Assembly (NCBI GenBank): GCA_904501775.1
Contig: CAJGCJ010000097.1
Location: 1-7,456 of the forward strand
From: an uncultured Bacteroidaceae bacterium
GTDB lineage: Bacteria > Bacteroidota > Bacteroidia > Bacteroidales > Bacteroidaceae
Length of the DNA stretch: 7,456 nt
Direction of reading: 5' to 3'
Part shown: piece by piece, positions 1-7,281 of the stretch
How the letters are laid out: each line of letters starts with the position of its first letter
Position numbering within the stretch: the first letter of the stretch is position 1
Translations under genes and position numbers: made by a program
The notes under the pieces: generated by a model
What the model was told of the DNA's origin: nothing
Seen by the model: only the letters and a program-made list of their open reading frames with translations
Databases searched by the model: none

Positions 1-1715
1 AATGCACCTGTCATCACCTCATTATCTGAGGGGAGGAAATTACGCCCTTCAACAATGTCAATGCCCATTACTTGCAAGAAATTCCACGACACTGAATAAG
101 CCTTGAATGTAGTGTGTTGCCCATCTTCGGTCTTGCGCGACCATTGCATATTACCGCCAGAAATAAACTCACCTTGTCCCCAAGCCACATCCATAATTTG
201 TGGGTTTTGTTTTAGTTTATCCTCCAAGGTATTGCGCTTGGTGTAATCCATTGTAACTCCATCCTCCATTGTCCAACCATAAGTTGCTTCATATGGTATC
301 TCCACAGTCAATATGTTCTCTTTGTTAAAACCCATATCACGCGAGAGCATATATTGATGTTGTCGGAAGATGAATAGTGAGCAGATAATGAGAGTAATAG
401 AGATGACATATTGTATGCCTACAAGCGTATAGCGCAAGATACGACCGGACTTTGATGCCGAAAAATCACCCTTGATAACAAATGCCGGTGAGAACTTGGT
501 AATATACCACGCAGGATAGAGCGATACCACCACACCGAGCAGTACAACACACAATGCCATTACACCTGCCAACGACCAATTCTCGTTAATAGCCACTGAG
601 GTAGAGATATACTCTTTAAGTGGTGTATCGGCAAAGAGCACCACAATAACTGCTGCACCAAACAACGATACGAGAATCAAGCCTACGGTTTCAAAGAGGA
701 AATTCAGGCGCAGTTTTGCAGTTGGAGCACCAAAGATTTTGTAGTTATTGACCGCGCAGATTCGGCTCGGTATCAACGCAAAGAAGAAGTTTACAAAGTT
801 GATAAAAGAGATCACCAAAATCAGCACTGCAATAGCTATCAGTGTGTAAGTGGTAGTGCGGCTACCAGACATACCGACATTATGGGTATCTTCTGCGAAA
901 AAGAGGTCGTTGATTGGCATTAGGCGTGGTTTAATACGCGAGATATTAACTTCTGTTTCCTCCTCGTTGAGTCCTCTCTTCTTGCAATAATCAAGAACAT
1001 ATTGATACATTCTTGCTTCTACCTCCTCTCGTGAAGCACCCTTTCTTAAAAGTACATAGTATGGAGTTCCCCAATTGTTCACCTCTTCAGGCTTTGCTTT
1101 TTCCATATAGCAAAATCCCTCCGACATAGCCATTGTAGATGGGCGTGAAAAGTCTTTGTAGATGCCTGCAACAGTAAATAGCAAATCACTCTCGGCATTT
1201 CTACCATAATGTAACTGCTCTCCCACTGTAATATTGCATCTATTCGCAACACTCTCTGTAATTATGATATCATACGCATTGTGATATAATTGCGGTCCTC
1301 CTGCAATAAATTCAAAAGGGAAAACATTTAATACCTCTGGCTCTGCAGAACCAAAATGGATGATAAAATTATCAATGGTGCCGTTACGTTTGATGGATAC
1401 ATCTCCAGAGTAATACATTGCATTCTCCAACTCATAAATAGAGCCAGAAGCTTCTATTTCAGGACATATGGCACACATTTCATCTGGAGTTTGACGATTC
1501 CACGAATAATCCCATGTGCCATCACCCATCCACGATGGGTGCTCCAAGCGATAGATGCGTTCCGAGTTTTTGATAACTCGGTTGTACGATAGGTCAAACT
1601 TTACCTGCACAGCAATAAGATAGACCGCTGCAAAGGCTACTGCCATACCAACAATGTTCAGCACCGACGATGTGGTGTAACGGCGAAGCAGGGTTATAAA
1701 ATTTCTGATATACAT
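1..1715 (-). CDS. ABC transporter permease, FtsX/MacB type, 3' end beyond the window
   Basis: This is the inner-membrane permease of a MacB-like ABC exporter, read from ATG at 1715 leftward with no stop for 571 codons; the C-terminus lies outside the window. The order seen is a short cytoplasmic start (MYIRNFITLLRRYTTSSVLN), TM1 at about residues 15-37, a large periplasmic region at about 38-290 (MacB periplasmic core-like), and three membrane segments at about 292-314, 337-361 and 382-406. The last of these ends in LYPAWYITKFSPAFVIKG, the typical FtsX-domain exit motif. A fifth segment follows at about 430-450, then the start of a second periplasmic domain (GRNFLPSDNEVMTGA at the edge). Bacteroidota permeases of this kind usually have about 780-800 residues in two such halves, so roughly 200 residues are missing. 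There is no nucleotide-binding domain here, so a separate ATPase gene is required. The position behind an adaptor and a TolC gene suggests tripartite export; the substrate is unknown. Confidence 0.9.
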   Translation of the reverse strand, partial: MYIRNFITLLRRYTTSSVLNIVGMAVAFAAVYLIAVQVKFDLSYNRVIKNSERIYRLEHPSWMGDGTWDYSWNRQTPDEMCAICPEIEASGSIYELENAMYYSGDVSIKRNGTIDNFIIHFGSAEPEVLNVFPFEFIAGGPQLYHNAYDIIITESVANRCNITVGEQLHYGRNAESDLLFTVAGIYKDFSRPSTMAMSEGFCYMEKAKPEEVNNWGTPYYVLLRKGASREEVEARMYQYVLDYCKKRGLNEEETEVNISRIKPRLMPINDLFFAEDTHNVGMSGSRTTTYTLIAIAVLILVISFINFVNFFFALIPSRICAVNNYKIFGAPTAKLRLNFLFETVGLILVSLFGAAVIVVLFADTPLKEYISTSVAINENWSLAGVMALCVVLLGVVVSLYPAWYITKFSPAFVIKGDFSASKSGRILRYTLVGIQYVISITLIICSLFIFRQHQYMLSRDMGFNKENILTVEIPYEATYGWTMEDGVTMDYTKRNTLEDKLKQNPQIMDVAWGQGEFISGGNMQWSRKTEDGQHTTFKAYSVSWNFLQVMGIDIVEGRNFLPSDNEVMTGA

Positions 1716-1760
1716 AGTTTTTCTGTTTTTTTTAGTGAGGTTGCGGAATTTAGTGAAATT

Positions 1761-1791
1761 AGGGATTATCTTTAAACTATTTAAACTCCCT
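1761..1791. repeat. Imperfect inverted repeat in the adaptor-permease gap
   Basis: The 92-bp gap between the adaptor and permease genes contains AGGGA and TCCCT arms enclosing two TTTAAA hexamers separated by CTA. The transcript could fold with a 5-bp outer stem, an asymmetric internal loop and a 6-bp AU-only inner stem. No U-run follows on the minus strand, so it does not look like an intrinsic terminator. It could be an RNA-processing or attenuation element, or chance in AT-rich DNA. I found no convincing promoter for the permease in this gap. Confidence 0.3.
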
Positions 1792-1807
1792 AAAATCATT
1801 AACTTCT

Positions 1808-3070
1808 CTATTTGTTCAAAATCAAAACTTCATTTTCGCCAAACTTATCATACGATGAGGTGATAACCTTCTCTCCGGGTTGTAGGCCCTCGATAACCTC
1901 GTAATACTGCGGATTTTGGCGGCCGATGCGAATCTCACGGCGGTAGGCCTTCTCGCCCGAGGCATCGACCACATATATCCACTTGCCGCCCGTTGCCTGA
2001 TAGAACGAGCCACGAGGAATTAGGATAGCCTCGGCAGCCTCGCCAAGTTGCAAGTTGAGGTAGTAGGTCTGACCGCTACGGATATTCTCGGGCGCAGCAC
2101 CCGTAAAACGGAAGTCGGCCTTAAACTGTCCGTTGCGCACCTCGGGATATACCTTGCGTAGTTGCATCTCATACTCGGTGTCCTGACGCTCGAACGAAGC
2201 TGTAAGACCTGTTGTGACGCGGTCGATATAATGCTCGTCTACTTGTGCCTGTACCTTGTATGTGGATAGATTATTTACCTGTCCTATGTTTGCGCCCTGT
2301 GTGAGCGACTGTCCCAATACAGCATCCAACATACCTACTTCGCCGTCAACGGGGGCTTTTACATTCAGGTTATCTACCCGTTGGCGAATCAGTTCCATGT
2401 TGCGTTGCATAGAAAACAGGCTCTCTTCCATCTGTGCCACTTGTGAGGTGCGGTAGAGTGAATCTTGTCGTTGACGCTCCAATACAAGTTGGCGCTTGTT
2501 TATTGCAAGGTCGTAATCCTCCTTCGAGCGAAGATACTCTTCGCGAGCCAGTAGATTGTCGTTGTGAAGGCTTTCGTTCTGTTCAAAGGTACGTTTTAGG
2601 CGTGAGACTTCCAAATCGAGCTGTAATTTCTCCTGTTTGAGTGCCAAACGCTCCTGTTCCATTGAAATCATGGTGTTGCGCAGTATGTTCTGCTTTTCGG
2701 CAAGGTCGGCTTCGGATTGTAGAATCTGCATCGATAGTGAGTTGTTCGACATCTCAATGATAACATCGCCCCGTTTTACTTGTGTTCCCTCTTCGGCAAC
2801 GATGCGCTCAACGACTCCCGACTCAAGAGGGGTTAGCTGGACTGTCACCATTGGCTGTACGGTGCCGGTGAGTCGTATGTAATCGTTGAATTCACCGTGT
2901 TCTACATTGGAGATGTTCACAAGCTGTGCATCAACGCGCAGCGTAGAGGTGTTGTCGCGTAATGTCAGCCAGATGATAAAGAGCAGTAATGTCGCTCCCA
3001 ATGCCCAGGGAATGTTCTTTTTGCAGAACAGGGCTTTTATCCCTTTTTTCTTTTCAATTTTTATATCCAT
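1808..3070 (-). CDS. Periplasmic adaptor (membrane fusion protein), HlyD/AcrA family
   Basis: This 420-residue adaptor links an inner-membrane exporter to the TolC channel. A basic N-terminus (MDIKIEKKKG) precedes one membrane anchor at about 21-37. The first half of a lipoyl/barrel-sandwich domain follows at about 75-108 (PLESGVVERIVAEEGTQVKR), then a long coiled-coil hairpin at about 110-235 rich in Q, E, R and L. The second lipoyl half is at about 236-265 (VKAPVDGEVG), with a beta-barrel to about 330 and a membrane-proximal domain to the end (LIPRGSFYQ, IEGLQPGEKVITSSYDKFG). Length and order match the MacA/AcrA class. The ATG at 3070 lies 16 bp after the tolC stop and follows AAGAGAG, a possible weak ribosome-binding site, so it is probably in the same operon. 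The anchor segment is uncleaved, as expected when the partner is an ABC permease rather than a lipoprotein-type RND adaptor. Confidence 0.93.
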   Translation of the reverse strand: MDIKIEKKKGIKALFCKKNIPWALGATLLLFIIWLTLRDNTSTLRVDAQLVNISNVEHGEFNDYIRLTGTVQPMVTVQLTPLESGVVERIVAEEGTQVKRGDVIIEMSNNSLSMQILQSEADLAEKQNILRNTMISMEQERLALKQEKLQLDLEVSRLKRTFEQNESLHNDNLLAREEYLRSKEDYDLAINKRQLVLERQRQDSLYRTSQVAQMEESLFSMQRNMELIRQRVDNLNVKAPVDGEVGMLDAVLGQSLTQGANIGQVNNLSTYKVQAQVDEHYIDRVTTGLTASFERQDTEYEMQLRKVYPEVRNGQFKADFRFTGAAPENIRSGQTYYLNLQLGEAAEAILIPRGSFYQATGGKWIYVVDASGEKAYRREIRIGRQNPQYYEVIEGLQPGEKVITSSYDKFGENEVLILNK

Positions 3071-3086
3071 TGTATCTCTCTTTTGT

Positions 3087-4418
3087 TTATTCTCTGATTA
3101 TCGGTTTTCCGCTATAGTAATCGACCATGCGCTGTTTTATTATGTGTTGAAGACGTGCTTTCAGTCTTTCGGCTTTTGCTTGTAACAGTGTGGTTGATGC
3201 CGTCTGCAATTCGAGTGCCGAGATAAGCCCTTTCTCGAATTTTTTTGTTGCACCGTCATAAACGAGTTGTGCTGCATTTACTTTTTTATCTCCTTGTTGA
3301 TATAGTTTTTTTGTGTTATGCATCTGTTGCCATGTCTCGCACACCTCACTCTCTACGGCGCGCTCTGTTGCTGTCTGTGCGAATTGTGCACTGCGCCACG
3401 CATTTTTGGCTTTGCGATACGAGGAGTAACGTCCAAGTCCTGTGAATATCGGTATCGACAGCGACAGCTGTATGTAGGCTCCTCTGTTGTTCCTGAATTG
3501 TGTGCTGAATGGGTCGTATGCCGACTTGTTATCAAAGTCTATGAAATAGTTTGTGTTGTAGCCTCCGTACAGATAGAGTGATGGAATAAATGCTCCCTGC
3601 GCCCTCTTTAGCTGCAGACGCTTTATCTCGGTTGCCTGTTTTGCGACTGCTATGCGCGGATTGTATAGCAGCGAGTATTCGATTAGTTCTTCTTTAGAGT
3701 GTGTGTTTATGCTCGGTTCCAATTGAATGTCGGTTACAATATTAAGTTCCTCATCCTGCGGATAGTTCATAGTTTCGCGCAATTTGATGTATGCAAGGTC
3801 GAGGTTGTTCTCTTCGGTCAAAAGCAGATATTCGTAGTTTGCTGTTTGTGACTCGATTTCGGCAACATCGGCTGCACTCTTCAGTCCTAATCCATATTGC
3901 TGCCGGGTGAGCTGAAGGGTGTTCTGTGATGACTCCAGATGTAGACGTGCTATCTCTACTGCTTCTTTGTAATATACGACATCCATGTATGCCGACATTG
4001 TCTCCATTGCTGTCTCGTCACTTGCAATCTCACTCTCCATCGCTCCCAAACTGCGTGCTACTTTTGCTGCACGTATTGTGTTTATGTTCTGCAGACCGTC
4101 GAAGAGTGTCATGGATGCCGACAGACTGTATGAGTTGCTGAAGGTGGTGACGTTGGTGTAGTTGTTTGTGGCCGGGTCAATGGAGCGTCCGAAATTTGTT
4201 GCACCGCCCACTGATGCGCTTATTGAGGGAAAGAACGAGCCAAAGGATTCAATATAATCGCTCCTGCTGTCGTCGGCAGCGAGTCTTTTCTCATTTACAG
4301 CGGTAGAGTGCTCGACTGCATAGCGCATACAATCGTCAAGAGTGAGCGATTGAGCGAGTGTCGAGGTTGATAGTGTCAAAAAAATAGACACATTTAATAA
4401 TGAATAGTGTTTTCTCAT
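3087..4418 (-). CDS. TolC-family outer membrane efflux protein
   Basis: This is the outer-membrane channel of the tripartite exporter. I place the start at ATG 4418, giving 443 residues, because this begins a clear Sec signal peptide (MRKHYSLLNVSIFLTLS, predicted cleavage after STLA at about residue 22). The longer frame back to 4487 would add 23 residues before the signal peptide and would run through the predicted sigma-54 promoter. The mature protein opens with SLTLDDCMRYAVEHS, the typical OEP start, and has two repeated halves. Strand-like stretches (SASMTLFDGLQN at about 100-111, and QLSLSIPIFTGLGRYSSY at about 317-334) each end in an 'F(D/T)GL' turn, and each half contains long alpha-helical segments with KSAADVAEIESQ and KGLISALELQTAS. 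The length is normal for Bacteroidota members. It is the first gene of the leftward operon. Codons 10-15 overlap one copy of the predicted operator. Confidence 0.94.
   Translation of the reverse strand: MRKHYSLLNVSIFLTLSTSTLAQSLTLDDCMRYAVEHSTAVNEKRLAADDSRSDYIESFGSFFPSISASVGGATNFGRSIDPATNNYTNVTTFSNSYSLSASMTLFDGLQNINTIRAAKVARSLGAMESEIASDETAMETMSAYMDVVYYKEAVEIARLHLESSQNTLQLTRQQYGLGLKSAADVAEIESQTANYEYLLLTEENNLDLAYIKLRETMNYPQDEELNIVTDIQLEPSINTHSKEELIEYSLLYNPRIAVAKQATEIKRLQLKRAQGAFIPSLYLYGGYNTNYFIDFDNKSAYDPFSTQFRNNRGAYIQLSLSIPIFTGLGRYSSYRKAKNAWRSAQFAQTATERAVESEVCETWQQMHNTKKLYQQGDKKVNAAQLVYDGATKKFEKGLISALELQTASTTLLQAKAERLKARLQHIIKQRMVDYYSGKPIIRE
4373..4391. promoter_or_regulatory. Predicted regulator-binding dyad, copy 1 (inside tolC signal-peptide codons)
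   Basis: GTGTCAAAAAAATAGACAC is a dyad with 5-bp arms (GTGTC/GACAC) around a 9-bp A/T spacer. Its first 18 bases are identical to the copy at 4518-4535. The centre (4382) lies about 55 bp downstream of the start site predicted from the sigma-54 element. It encodes V-S-I-F-L-T in the TolC signal peptide, a stretch that tolerates many hydrophobic codons, so the exact match to a non-coding sequence is not forced by the protein. Assignment to the neighbouring response regulator is inference. Confidence 0.5.
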
Positions 4419-4446
4419 ATTTTTAGTTCGTTTCTGCAATGATATA

Positions 4447-4462
4447 TGCCAAAAGCGTGCCA
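4447..4462 (-). promoter_or_regulatory. Sigma-54 (RpoN) type -24/-12 promoter for the tolC operon
   Basis: Read on the minus strand the element is TGGCACGCTTTTGGCA. The -24 half TGGCACG is a full match to consensus. The -12 half is TGGC where TTGC is usual, one mismatch, and the GG-N10-GC core spacing is exact. The predicted start site is about 4436, giving an 18-nt leader before the ATG at 4418. The adjacent gene encodes a sigma-54 activator, which strengthens the call. The element also lies in the right orientation relative to the upstream dyad at 4518-4535. Confidence 0.72.
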
Positions 4463-4517
4463 AAAAGTATAATATATTTAAAATCAATAATATATATGTA
4501 ATGAACTATTTTTTTGC

Positions 4518-4535
4518 GTGTCAAAAAAATAGACA
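4518..4535. promoter_or_regulatory. Predicted regulator-binding dyad, copy 2 (enhancer position)
   Basis: GTGTCAAAAAAATAGACA contains the dyad TGTC-N9-GACA and is an exact 18-bp repeat of 4373-4390. Its centre (4527) is about 91 bp upstream of the predicted sigma-54 start site, within the usual range for an NtrC-type upstream activating sequence. The intervening DNA (about 4463-4517) is nearly all A/T and so probably flexible or bent. The site is also about 60 bp upstream of the likely start of the regulator transcript, so it could serve autoregulation. Confidence 0.55.
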
Positions 4536-4573
4536 AGTGGTATATAAAATTTTTACACGAACGAGTTTTGATA

Positions 4574-4581
4574 TAAATTTG
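4574..4581 (+). promoter_or_regulatory. Possible Bacteroidota -7 box (TAnnTTTG) for the regulator-kinase unit
   Basis: TAAATTTG fits the TAnnTTTG -7 consensus used by the primary sigma factor of Bacteroides. No clean TTTG is found about 20 bp upstream; a T-run at 4550-4554 is the nearest candidate for the -33 region. Transcription would begin at about 4588, leaving a leader of roughly 18 nt before the ATG at 4606. If this promoter is real, the upstream in-frame ATG at 4501 cannot be the start used. Confidence 0.35.
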
Positions 4582-4605
4582 CCGTATAAAATAGTAATGT
4601 GTAAT

Positions 4606-5952
4606 ATGGTAAAGACCGGACGACTTCTTATCGTAGATGACAACTGTAATATCCTTTCTGCTGTAAAATTGCTGGCTGGTAAACTGTTTGAGGATGTTAT
4701 AACGTTATCTTCACCTAATACTCTTATATCTACTATTCAAAGGAGCGCCCCCAATGTGGTGCTTCTCGATATGAATTTCTATGCCGGCATAAACACCGGC
4801 AATGAGGGAATATACTGGCTCAAAGAGATTCAGACGAAATTCCCCGATGTTAAGGTGGTACTGTTTACTGCTTATGCTGATATAGAACTGGCAGTGCGTG
4901 CCATGAAAGAGGGTGCTTTTGATTTTGTGGTGAAGCCGTGGGATAATGAAAAGATGTTGTCTACATTGCAGAATGCTTATAGGGCAACCAAACAAAAGGG
5001 AAAAAAGGGCTCCGTCAAGCAGGTTGCGCCTGTCGAGGTTGCTGCGCCTATGTTCTGGGGCGACAGTGCCGAGATGAGGCACATAAAAAGTATTGTAGAG
5101 CGTGTGGCAATAACAGATGCCAATATCCTTATTACAGGTGAGAACGGTACTGGAAAAGAGGTTCTTGCACGCGAGATACATTCCCGCTCGGCTCGTTGCA
5201 CAAAACCTATGGTCTCTTTGGATATGGGCGCAATACCCGAGATGTTGTTCGAGAGCGAACTCTTCGGACACACCAAAGGTGCCTTCACTGATGCACATTC
5301 CAATCGCGAGGGTAAACTCGAAACAGCCTGCGGGTCGACGTTGTTCATGGACGAGATTGGTAATCTTCCATTGCAGATGCAGTCTAAAATGCTCTCGGCA
5401 TTGCAGAACCGCACTATCACACGTCTTGGCTCAAACGATGTAATTCCAATAGATATCCGTCTTATATCGGCTACCAACAGCAACCTGCATGATGCTGTAC
5501 AAAGCGGTACGTTCCGTCAAGACTTACTCTTCCGTATAAATACCATTCATATACGTATTCCACCTTTGCGCAATCGTCGCGAGGATATTATTCCGTTGGC
5601 TAATCTCTTTATTGAACGGTATGGCTCAAAGTATGGCAAAACCGGTATTACTCTTTCGGCAGACGCTGCAGAAAGACTGAAATTGCATGTGTGGGAGGGT
5701 AATATCCGCGAATTACAGAATACAATAGAGAAGGCTGTAATTATGTGCGAGGGTGATATCATAAAACCGCATCTGCTCGAGATTGATATATGCCGGCACT
5801 CTTTTGCCGAGACACAAACCCTTGAAGAGATGGAGCGACAGACTATTGCCAATGCCATTGTTGTGTGCAACGGAAACTTGTCTATGGTTGCACAGCAGCT
5901 GGGAATTACAAGACAGACATTATATAATAAGATTAAACGTTACGGATTGTGA
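4606..5952 (+). CDS. Sigma-54-dependent response regulator, NtrC family
   Basis: This is a cytoplasmic transcription activator of 448 residues that remodels RNA polymerase-sigma-54 by ATP hydrolysis. The receiver domain (about 5-125) has the acidic pair D11-D12, phosphoacceptor D55 (VVLLDMNF), T88 and K110 (FVVKPW). The AAA+ domain (about 148-375) has Walker A GENGTGKE (K184), the sigma-54 contact loop as GAFTDA (225-230) in place of GAFTGA, Walker B LFMDE (D249, E250), sensor I ISATN, and arginines in FRQDLLFRIN. A Fis-type helix-turn-helix ends the protein (about 406-448, QQLGITRQTLYNKIKRYGL). I chose ATG 4606 because the receiver fold begins at once (MVKTGRLLIVDDN). ATG 4597 is possible, but the frame extending to 4501 adds a tail without family resemblance that crosses the operator. 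It is divergent from the efflux operon and overlaps the kinase gene by 4 bp. Its probable target is the adjacent sigma-54 promoter. Confidence 0.95.
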   Translation: MVKTGRLLIVDDNCNILSAVKLLAGKLFEDVITLSSPNTLISTIQRSAPNVVLLDMNFYAGINTGNEGIYWLKEIQTKFPDVKVVLFTAYADIELAVRAMKEGAFDFVVKPWDNEKMLSTLQNAYRATKQKGKKGSVKQVAPVEVAAPMFWGDSAEMRHIKSIVERVAITDANILITGENGTGKEVLAREIHSRSARCTKPMVSLDMGAIPEMLFESELFGHTKGAFTDAHSNREGKLETACGSTLFMDEIGNLPLQMQSKMLSALQNRTITRLGSNDVIPIDIRLISATNSNLHDAVQSGTFRQDLLFRINTIHIRIPPLRNRREDIIPLANLFIERYGSKYGKTGITLSADAAERLKLHVWEGNIRELQNTIEKAVIMCEGDIIKPHLLEIDICRHSFAETQTLEEMERQTIANAIVVCNGNLSMVAQQLGITRQTLYNKIKRYGL

Positions 5953-7256
5953 AACAGAAGTTGATTCCATTGGGTGAGATTATGCTCTATGTGTCGAGCA
6001 TTATTCTCATGACTGCATTGATGTGTTATCTGTGGCATAACGCATATCACAAATATATGTTGCTTCCTTTTTTAGTTCTTGTAATATGTCTGTTCCGTCT
6101 GTTTGCATTGTATGGCGGTATACTGAAGAAACTTAATTTTGTCTTCAGTGCTGTACAGAATGATGATTACTCGTTCCGCTTTGCCGAGGATAAGAAGATT
6201 ACAAGGCATGCGATGGTCAATTATACTCTTAATCGTATAAAAGAGATAATGGATGATGTGAAAGATAGGATGCGCGAGAAAGAGAGGTGCTTCCAGCTCA
6301 TCATGGAGTGTGTGAATACGGGTATTGTTACCATAATGGAGAATGGAACGGTGGTTCAAACGAATTCCGCAGCATTGCAAATCATGGGGATAGAGTGTTT
6401 GACACATATCGATCAGTTGCGTACCTTGAGCGATGATTTATATAATGCCATAGAAGGAATACGTCCCCAACAACAGCGGACAGTACGATACACAACTGGT
6501 ATTGATGAGAAGAGTATTCTTGTGGGTTGTTCGTCGATGGAATTTGATGGTCGCAGAATGCGCGTGATATCTATTGATAATATACGCGAAGAACTGGATA
6601 GCAAAGAACTTGAATCGTGGGAGAAACTGACGCGTATTCTTACGCACGAGATTATGAACTCGCTTGCCCCCGTAACATCAATAAGCCATTCGCTGATATC
6701 CTCAGAGAATGATGATCTCACCATACAACGTGGCTTGGAGACTATACATTCGACATCGGAGTCGCTAATGCGTTTTGTCGACTCTTTCCGCTCGGTAACA
6801 CGAATACCTACACCACAGAAATCCCTGTTTCATCTCTCGGACTTGCTTACAGAAACTTTTGCATTGATATCGTGTGATGACGTGGATATAGTGTTGGATA
6901 TAGAACCGGTAAATACAATGTTGTATGCCGACCGTACGCTTATGTCGCAGGTGTTTGTCAATCTGTTGAAGAATGCCAAAGAGGCTCTGATCAAGAGTGA
7001 ATGCAATGAACGACAGATAAGAATATCGTCAAGGATTGATGCAGAGGAGAGAATACATATTGAGATTACGAATAACGGTGCTGCAATACCGGCCGAAGCT
7101 GTAGAGAATATATTTACCCCATTCTTCACCACCAAGATAGACGGCTCGGGTATCGGCCTTGCCGTCTCACGCCAAATCCTCCGCCTCCACGGCGGCTCTT
7201 TGCGCCTAAAACACAACTGCGAAGGCAGGGTGACCTTTGCCATTGTCGTAGAGTAA
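5949..7256 (+). CDS. Membrane PAS-domain sensor histidine kinase (NtrB-like partner)
   Basis: This is the cognate kinase of the preceding regulator, 435 residues from a GTG start at 5949 that overlaps the regulator stop (GTGA), suggesting translational coupling. ATG 5982, preceded by GGTGAG, is a plausible alternative start and would cost 11 residues. Two adjacent membrane segments (about 10-29 and 36-57) leave almost no periplasmic loop. A HAMP-like linker, a short coiled coil and a PAS domain (about 105-210, IMECVNTGIVTIMENGTVV) follow. The dimerisation helix has the H-box LTHEIMNSLAPV with H233. The ATPase domain shows the N-box VNLLKNAKEAL, an F-box-like PFFTTK and the G2 box GSGIGLAVSRQI. 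The G1 box reads NNGAA rather than DNGPG. With so small an outer region, the signal is probably sensed in the membrane or by the cytoplasmic PAS domain. Confidence 0.94.
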   Translation: MKQKLIPLGEIMLYVSSIILMTALMCYLWHNAYHKYMLLPFLVLVICLFRLFALYGGILKKLNFVFSAVQNDDYSFRFAEDKKITRHAMVNYTLNRIKEIMDDVKDRMREKERCFQLIMECVNTGIVTIMENGTVVQTNSAALQIMGIECLTHIDQLRTLSDDLYNAIEGIRPQQQRTVRYTTGIDEKSILVGCSSMEFDGRRMRVISIDNIREELDSKELESWEKLTRILTHEIMNSLAPVTSISHSLISSENDDLTIQRGLETIHSTSESLMRFVDSFRSVTRIPTPQKSLFHLSDLLTETFALISCDDVDIVLDIEPVNTMLYADRTLMSQVFVNLLKNAKEALIKSECNERQIRISSRIDAEERIHIEITNNGAAIPAEAVENIFTPFFTTKIDGSGIGLAVSRQILRLHGGSLRLKHNCEGRVTFAIVVE

Positions 7257-7281
7257 CAGAGCAAGAACAAGAAATAAAGAA

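Noticed and set aside
1356..1592. Plus-strand open frame of 78 codons
   Set aside because: It lies opposite the permease gene, whose frame stays open and matches the FtsX family throughout.
1747..1760. AATTT-AGTG-AAATT mini-hairpin in the adaptor-permease gap
   Set aside because: Only five A/T pairs with a 4-base loop and no U-run; expected by chance in such DNA.
4463..4475. Possible TAnnTTTG-type -7 box for tolC on the minus strand (TACTTTTTG)
   Set aside because: It has one base too many between TA and TTTG, and it overlaps the better-supported sigma-54 element.
4419..4487. N-terminal extension of the TolC frame to an ATG at 4487
   Set aside because: It would place 23 residues before a good signal peptide and would translate through the sigma-54 element.
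4501..4605. N-terminal extension of the regulator frame to an ATG at 4501
   Set aside because: The receiver domain begins at 4606; the extension has no family resemblance, is very A/T-rich and covers the operator and the possible -7 box.
4711..5483. Long open frames on the minus strand (195 and 168 codons) opposite the regulator gene
   Set aside because: The plus-strand protein has every NtrC-family motif in frame; the antisense translations are rich in Cys, Ser, Arg and Ile without recognisable domains, as expected of shadows.
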